Shown one piece after another: positions 5,734 through 7,683 of a DNA stretch of 7,683 nucleotides. Both the position numbers and the translations under genes were made by a program. Source of the DNA: an uncultured Angelakisella sp. (GTDB lineage: Bacteria > Bacillota > Clostridia > Oscillospirales > Ruminococcaceae); NCBI GenBank assembly GCA_910585535.1, contig CAJUFK010000141.1, positions 1-7,683 of the forward strand, in the 5' to 3' direction. How positions within the stretch are numbered: position 1 is the first letter of the stretch; the number at the start of each line of letters is the position of its first letter. The notes beneath the pieces are model-generated. The model was not told the origin of the DNA. It saw only the letters and a program-made list of their open reading frames with translations, and made no database searches.

Positions 5734-5909
5734 CCGCTTGGGGGAGGGGGTTTTCCATGCAAAGTTCCTGGGGGTTTTTCTGGCATTTTCTGCCGCCGGG
5801 CCTTTACGAAAGGCAAGCGGGGAAACAAGCCGGGATAACCGCAGGTCAGGGAGCGAATTGAGGAAAAGGTCCTCCTCTCCCGTCAAGGCGGCCCTGCCCA
5901 CCTCCCCTT

Positions 5910-6572
5910 CTACCCCAGCAGCTCCTTCCGAAAAAACTGCATCAGCTTCTTCTCCCGGCGGGAGACCTGGACCTGGGTCATCCCCAGCTGCCGGGCCGTC
6001 TGGGTCTGTGTCTGGTTTTGGTAGTACCGCAGGATAATAAGCCGCCGGTCCCGCTCCTCCATCCGGTCCATGGCCTGCTTCAGGGCCAGAATGTCGGAGA
6101 GCAGCTCCTCCGGGGAGTCCACCGGCAGATCAATCTGGCCGCCGCCCTCCTCCTCGCCCCCGGTGAGGGAGACGGGGGGAGTGGTGGCCGCCAGGGCCTC
6201 GGCGATCTCCCCAGGGGAGCAGTTCATGGCCTGGGCCACCTCGCTGAGGTTGGCGTCCCGGCCCAGGCTGGTACTCAGCTGTTCCCGGACCCTGGCCGCC
6301 TTGATGCCCAGCTCCTTGATGCTCCGGCTCACCTTTACCGTTCCGCCGTCCCGGAAGAGGCGGCGGATCTCCCCCAGAATCACCGGCACGGCATAGGTGG
6401 AAAACATCACCCCCCGGCCCTCGTCAAAGGCGGCGGTGGCCTTCACCAGCCCCATGCACCCCGCCTGGAAGAGGTCGTCGTACTCGATGCCCCGGCCCTG
6501 GAACCGGTGGGCGCAGGAGTGGACCAGCCCCAGATTCCGCTCCACCATGGCGCTTCTGTCCTCGGCGATCAC
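5910..6572 (-). CDS. sigF: Sporulation RNA polymerase sigma factor SigF
   Basis: Sigma-F is the first forespore-specific sigma factor; the anti-sigma factor SpoIIAB holds it inactive until SpoIIAA releases it. Region 2 is clear: VERNLGLVHSCAHRF, GRGIEYDDLFQAGCMGLVKA, then FSTYAVPVILGEIRRLFRDGGTVKVSRS (about residues 10-84 from the GTG start), which are diagnostic of SigF/SigG. Region 4.2 with RYYQNQTQTQTARQLGMTQV and SRREKK ends the protein. From the GTG at 6572 it has 220 residues against about 255 in Bacillus subtilis; the shortfall is N-terminal. GTG 6572 has AAAGGGGG eight nt upstream. An alternative TTG at 6593 gives 227 residues but a poorly spaced ribosome site, and the frame is closed above that by the spoIIAB stop. 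See the finding on a possible +1 frame at the start. Identity is firm, the start is not. Confidence 0.93.
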   Translation of the reverse strand: MIAEDRSAMVERNLGLVHSCAHRFQGRGIEYDDLFQAGCMGLVKATAAFDEGRGVMFSTYAVPVILGEIRRLFRDGGTVKVSRSIKELGIKAARVREQLSTSLGRDANLSEVAQAMNCSPGEIAEALAATTPPVSLTGGEEEGGGQIDLPVDSPEELLSDILALKQAMDRMEERDRRLIILRYYQNQTQTQTARQLGMTQVQVSRREKKLMQFFRKELLG

Positions 6573-6602
6573 CCGCTTCGCCCCCTTTCCCAAGCCTTTT
6601 GG

Positions 6603-7046
6603 TCATTCCCTGGTCTTCAGCGTCCGCTCCATGGTGACAATCGTCCCTTCCCCCAGGCGGGAGCGGACCTTAACCTTGTCCATCAGCTCCTCCATCACCG
6701 CAAACCCCAAACCGGCCCGCTCCCCGGTTTCACAGGTGGTGAAAAGGGGCTCCCGGGCCTTCTGGATGTCGGCGATGCCGCAGCCCCGGTCCCGGATGGT
6801 GATGATAAACCGCCCCCCGGGATAAAGGGCGGCGGTTATGTACACCACTCCCAAAGTATCCCGGTAGCCGTGGACGATGGCGTTGGTCACCGCCTCCGAG
6901 ACGGCGGTCTTGATGTCACAAAGTTCCTCCACCGTGGGATCCGCCAGGGCTACAAAGGCCGCCGCCAGGGAGCGGGAAAGGCTCTCGTTTACCGAGCGGC
7001 TGGGAAAGCTGACCCGCATCAGATTTTCCGGCTTTCTGCTGTTCAC
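6603..7046 (-). CDS. spoIIAB: Anti-sigma-F factor and SpoIIAA kinase SpoIIAB
   Basis: SpoIIAB binds sigma-F and keeps it inactive, and as a protein kinase phosphorylates SpoIIAA with ATP. The 147-residue protein is a GHKL-type ATPase. The N box ELCDIKTAVSEAVTNAIVHG has E51 and N55 at the positions of the catalytic base and Mg ligand. G1 is DRGCGI (D86, G88, G90), and the lid and G2 lie in PLFTTCETGERAGLGFAVM (100-117). R25 in NESLSR matches the Bacillus subtilis Arg20 used to contact sigma-F and SpoIIAA. The GTG at 7046 overlaps the spoIIAA stop as GTGA and has AGGAGG nine nt upstream. An internal ATG at residue 10 would align with the start of the Bacillus protein, but its ribosome site is worse. 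Order and overlap are those of the classical spoIIA operon. Confidence 0.96.
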   Translation of the reverse strand: MNSRKPENLMRVSFPSRSVNESLSRSLAAAFVALADPTVEELCDIKTAVSEAVTNAIVHGYRDTLGVVYITAALYPGGRFIITIRDRGCGIADIQKAREPLFTTCETGERAGLGFAVMEELMDKVKVRSRLGEGTIVTMERTLKTRE

Positions 7047-7375
7047 AGGGCGCTTCCTCCTCTCTTTTCCTGGATGTCCAGGCTGCTGATCCCCGCCACC
7101 TGCATCACCCGGCGGATGTGGGGGGGCAGGTTTTTCAGGGCCAGCTTGCCCCCCATGTCCTGCATCAGGCGGTACCGCCCCAAAACGATGCCGATGCCGG
7201 AGGAATCCATAAACTCCACCCCGCCAAAGTCCAGCACCAGCAGCCGGGGGCAGGTCCGACGCACCGTGTCATCAATGGCCTCCCGGAGCCGTCCGGCCCC
7301 ATGGTGGTCGATCTCCCCGGTGAGCATGGCGGTCACCGTATCCGCCTCCGGGGCAATGTCGATTTTGACCGGCAT
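7043..7375 (-). CDS. spoIIAA: Anti-anti-sigma factor SpoIIAA
   Basis: SpoIIAA is a STAS-domain protein of 110 residues. Unphosphorylated, it attacks the SpoIIAB/sigma-F complex and frees sigma-F; SpoIIAB inactivates it by phosphorylation and the SpoIIE phosphatase restores it. LTGEIDHHGAGRL (18-30) is the N-terminal STAS signature, and FMDSSGIGIVLGRYR (55-69) contains the phosphoacceptor Ser58 with Asp57 before it, at the same position as in Bacillus subtilis. The ATG at 7375 has AAAGGTG about 10 nt upstream. It is the first gene of the spoIIA operon. In Bacillus that operon depends on sigma-H and Spo0A; here I could not find a full sigma-H promoter, and a terminator-like stem sits about 30-40 nt upstream of the start codon. 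Confidence 0.96.
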   Translation of the reverse strand: MPVKIDIAPEADTVTAMLTGEIDHHGAGRLREAIDDTVRRTCPRLLVLDFGGVEFMDSSGIGIVLGRYRLMQDMGGKLALKNLPPHIRRVMQVAGISSLDIQEKRGGSAL

Positions 7376-7406
7376 AACTTCTCACACCTTTCTGATAAAA
7401 CTGGGC

Positions 7407-7482
7407 AAAACAAAAAAGCCGTATCCTCTCGGGCGGCTTGTCCATCCTGTGGGGCAAGTCCGTCTTTAAGGATACGGCTTTT
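7407..7482 (-). terminator. Terminator-like stem-loop just upstream of spoIIAA
   Basis: The arms 7414-7427 and 7469-7482 are a perfect 14-bp inverted repeat (AAAAGCCGTATCCT and its complement). On the minus strand the stem is followed by TTTTTTGTTTT (7407-7417), a proper U-tract. The 41-nt loop contains a second possible stem (CTTGtCC 7437-7443 with GG and GCAAG near 7451-7457). It may end transcription of a gene beyond the right edge, or act as an attenuator in the spoIIA leader. On the plus strand TTTTCTT also follows, so it could act in both directions. Confidence 0.6.
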
Positions 7483-7540
7483 CTTGGGAAAATTCTGTTA
7501 CACCCTGTCGAGGGGCACTAGGCTCTTAAGGGGCTGATAT

Positions 7541-7570
7541 TGCAAAACACCCCACTGGGGTGTATTTGCA
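7541..7570. repeat. 30-nt imperfect palindrome
   Basis: TGCAAA (7541-7546) plus ACACCCC (7547-7553) pair with GGGGTGT (7557-7563) and TTTGCA (7565-7570), leaving a 3-nt loop and a single bulged base at 7564. That is 13 bp in 30 nt. The U-tract on either strand is short, so a terminator role is weak; a protein-binding site or a dispersed repeat unit are alternatives. Confidence 0.55.
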
Positions 7571-7591
7571 GGATAGATTCTACAAGGCGAA

Positions 7592-7638
7592 AGGCTTCTG
7601 CTTTCTTTTTTTCTTTCAAAAAGAAAGCAGCAAAGCCT
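7592..7638. repeat. Long AT-rich hairpin (possible dispersed intergenic repeat or terminator)
   Basis: CTGCTTTCTTTTT (7598-7610) and AAAAAGAAAGCAG (7618-7630) form a perfect 13-bp stem with a 7-nt loop. It is extended by AGGCTT (7592-7597) with AAGCCT (7633-7638) across a 2-nt bulge, for 19 bp in total. The polypyrimidine/polypurine arms resemble hairpins scattered in intergenic regions of related clostridia, as I recall them. The copy number cannot be seen from one window. Confidence 0.6.
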
Positions 7639-7652
7639 CTCCGCGCTAAGAG

Positions 7653-7665
7653 CCGCCTACGGCGG
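7653..7665. repeat. Short GC hairpin at the right edge
   Basis: CCGCC (7653-7657) and GGCGG (7661-7665) pair around TAC. It directly follows the AT-rich hairpin in the gene-free 7376-7683 stretch and may belong to the same composite repeat, whose end lies outside the window. Confidence 0.4.
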
Positions 7666-7683
7666 TTGCGCTCCGAGACGCGC

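Noticed and set aside
5802..5817. Hairpin GCCTTT-ACG-AAAGGC downstream of sigF as its terminator
   Set aside because: The stem is perfect but only 6 bp with a 3-nt loop, and no T-run follows on the minus strand.
5701..5901. 67-residue in-frame N-terminal extension of the DUF6514-like gene up to 5901
   Set aside because: A TATAAT box and a good ribosome site lie just before the internal ATG at 5700, and the extension has no recognisable domain. It was also considered as a separate small gene, without support.

Overview
The window is GC-rich and holds a complete spoIIAA-spoIIAB-sigF operon, so it comes from an endospore-forming Firmicute. Proline-, glycine- and arginine-rich coding, GTG starts, GTGA gene overlaps and the style of the proteins suggest a high-GC gut clostridium of the Oscillospiraceae (Flavonifractor/Intestinimonas-like). 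That placement is inferred from sequence style, not from a marker gene.

Left part (1-1816, minus strand). The N-terminal 108 codons of an MsmX/UgpC-type sugar ABC transporter ATPase run off the left edge. Its gene is preceded by a near-consensus promoter and a leader of about 200 nt that can form five consecutive stem-loops. Upstream lies a two-gene chromate transporter operon (two half-size ChrA proteins with a GTGA overlap). It is driven from one side of a back-to-back divergent promoter region at about 1749-1816.

Middle part (1788-5438, plus strand). The other divergent promoter serves five tightly packed genes: a small two-helix membrane protein, a FabG-like short-chain dehydrogenase, endonuclease V (nfi, sharing one base with the dehydrogenase stop), and a UPF0237 ACT-domain protein followed by a UPF0210/DUF711 protein. 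The last two are a well-known conserved pair of unknown function. The run ends at a strong bidirectional terminator that also faces the convergent gene on the other strand.

Right part (5440-7683, minus strand). spoIIAA, spoIIAB and sigF encode the partner-switching module that controls the first forespore-specific sigma factor. A small DUF6514-like protein with its own -10 box and ribosome binding site follows sigF. The 308 nt upstream of spoIIAA contain no gene but several inverted repeats: a terminator-like stem only about 30-40 nt from the spoIIAA start, a 30-nt imperfect palindrome, a 19-bp hairpin and a short GC hairpin at the edge.

Most genes here are ordinary for this lineage. The points that deserve a second look are non-coding or at gene starts: the structured leader of the ABC ATPase with no Shine-Dalgarno before its ATG, the terminator-like element before spoIIAA, and the ambiguous start of sigF, where an alternative frame carries what looks like the missing N-terminus. 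I see no clear candidate for an entirely new multi-gene system.
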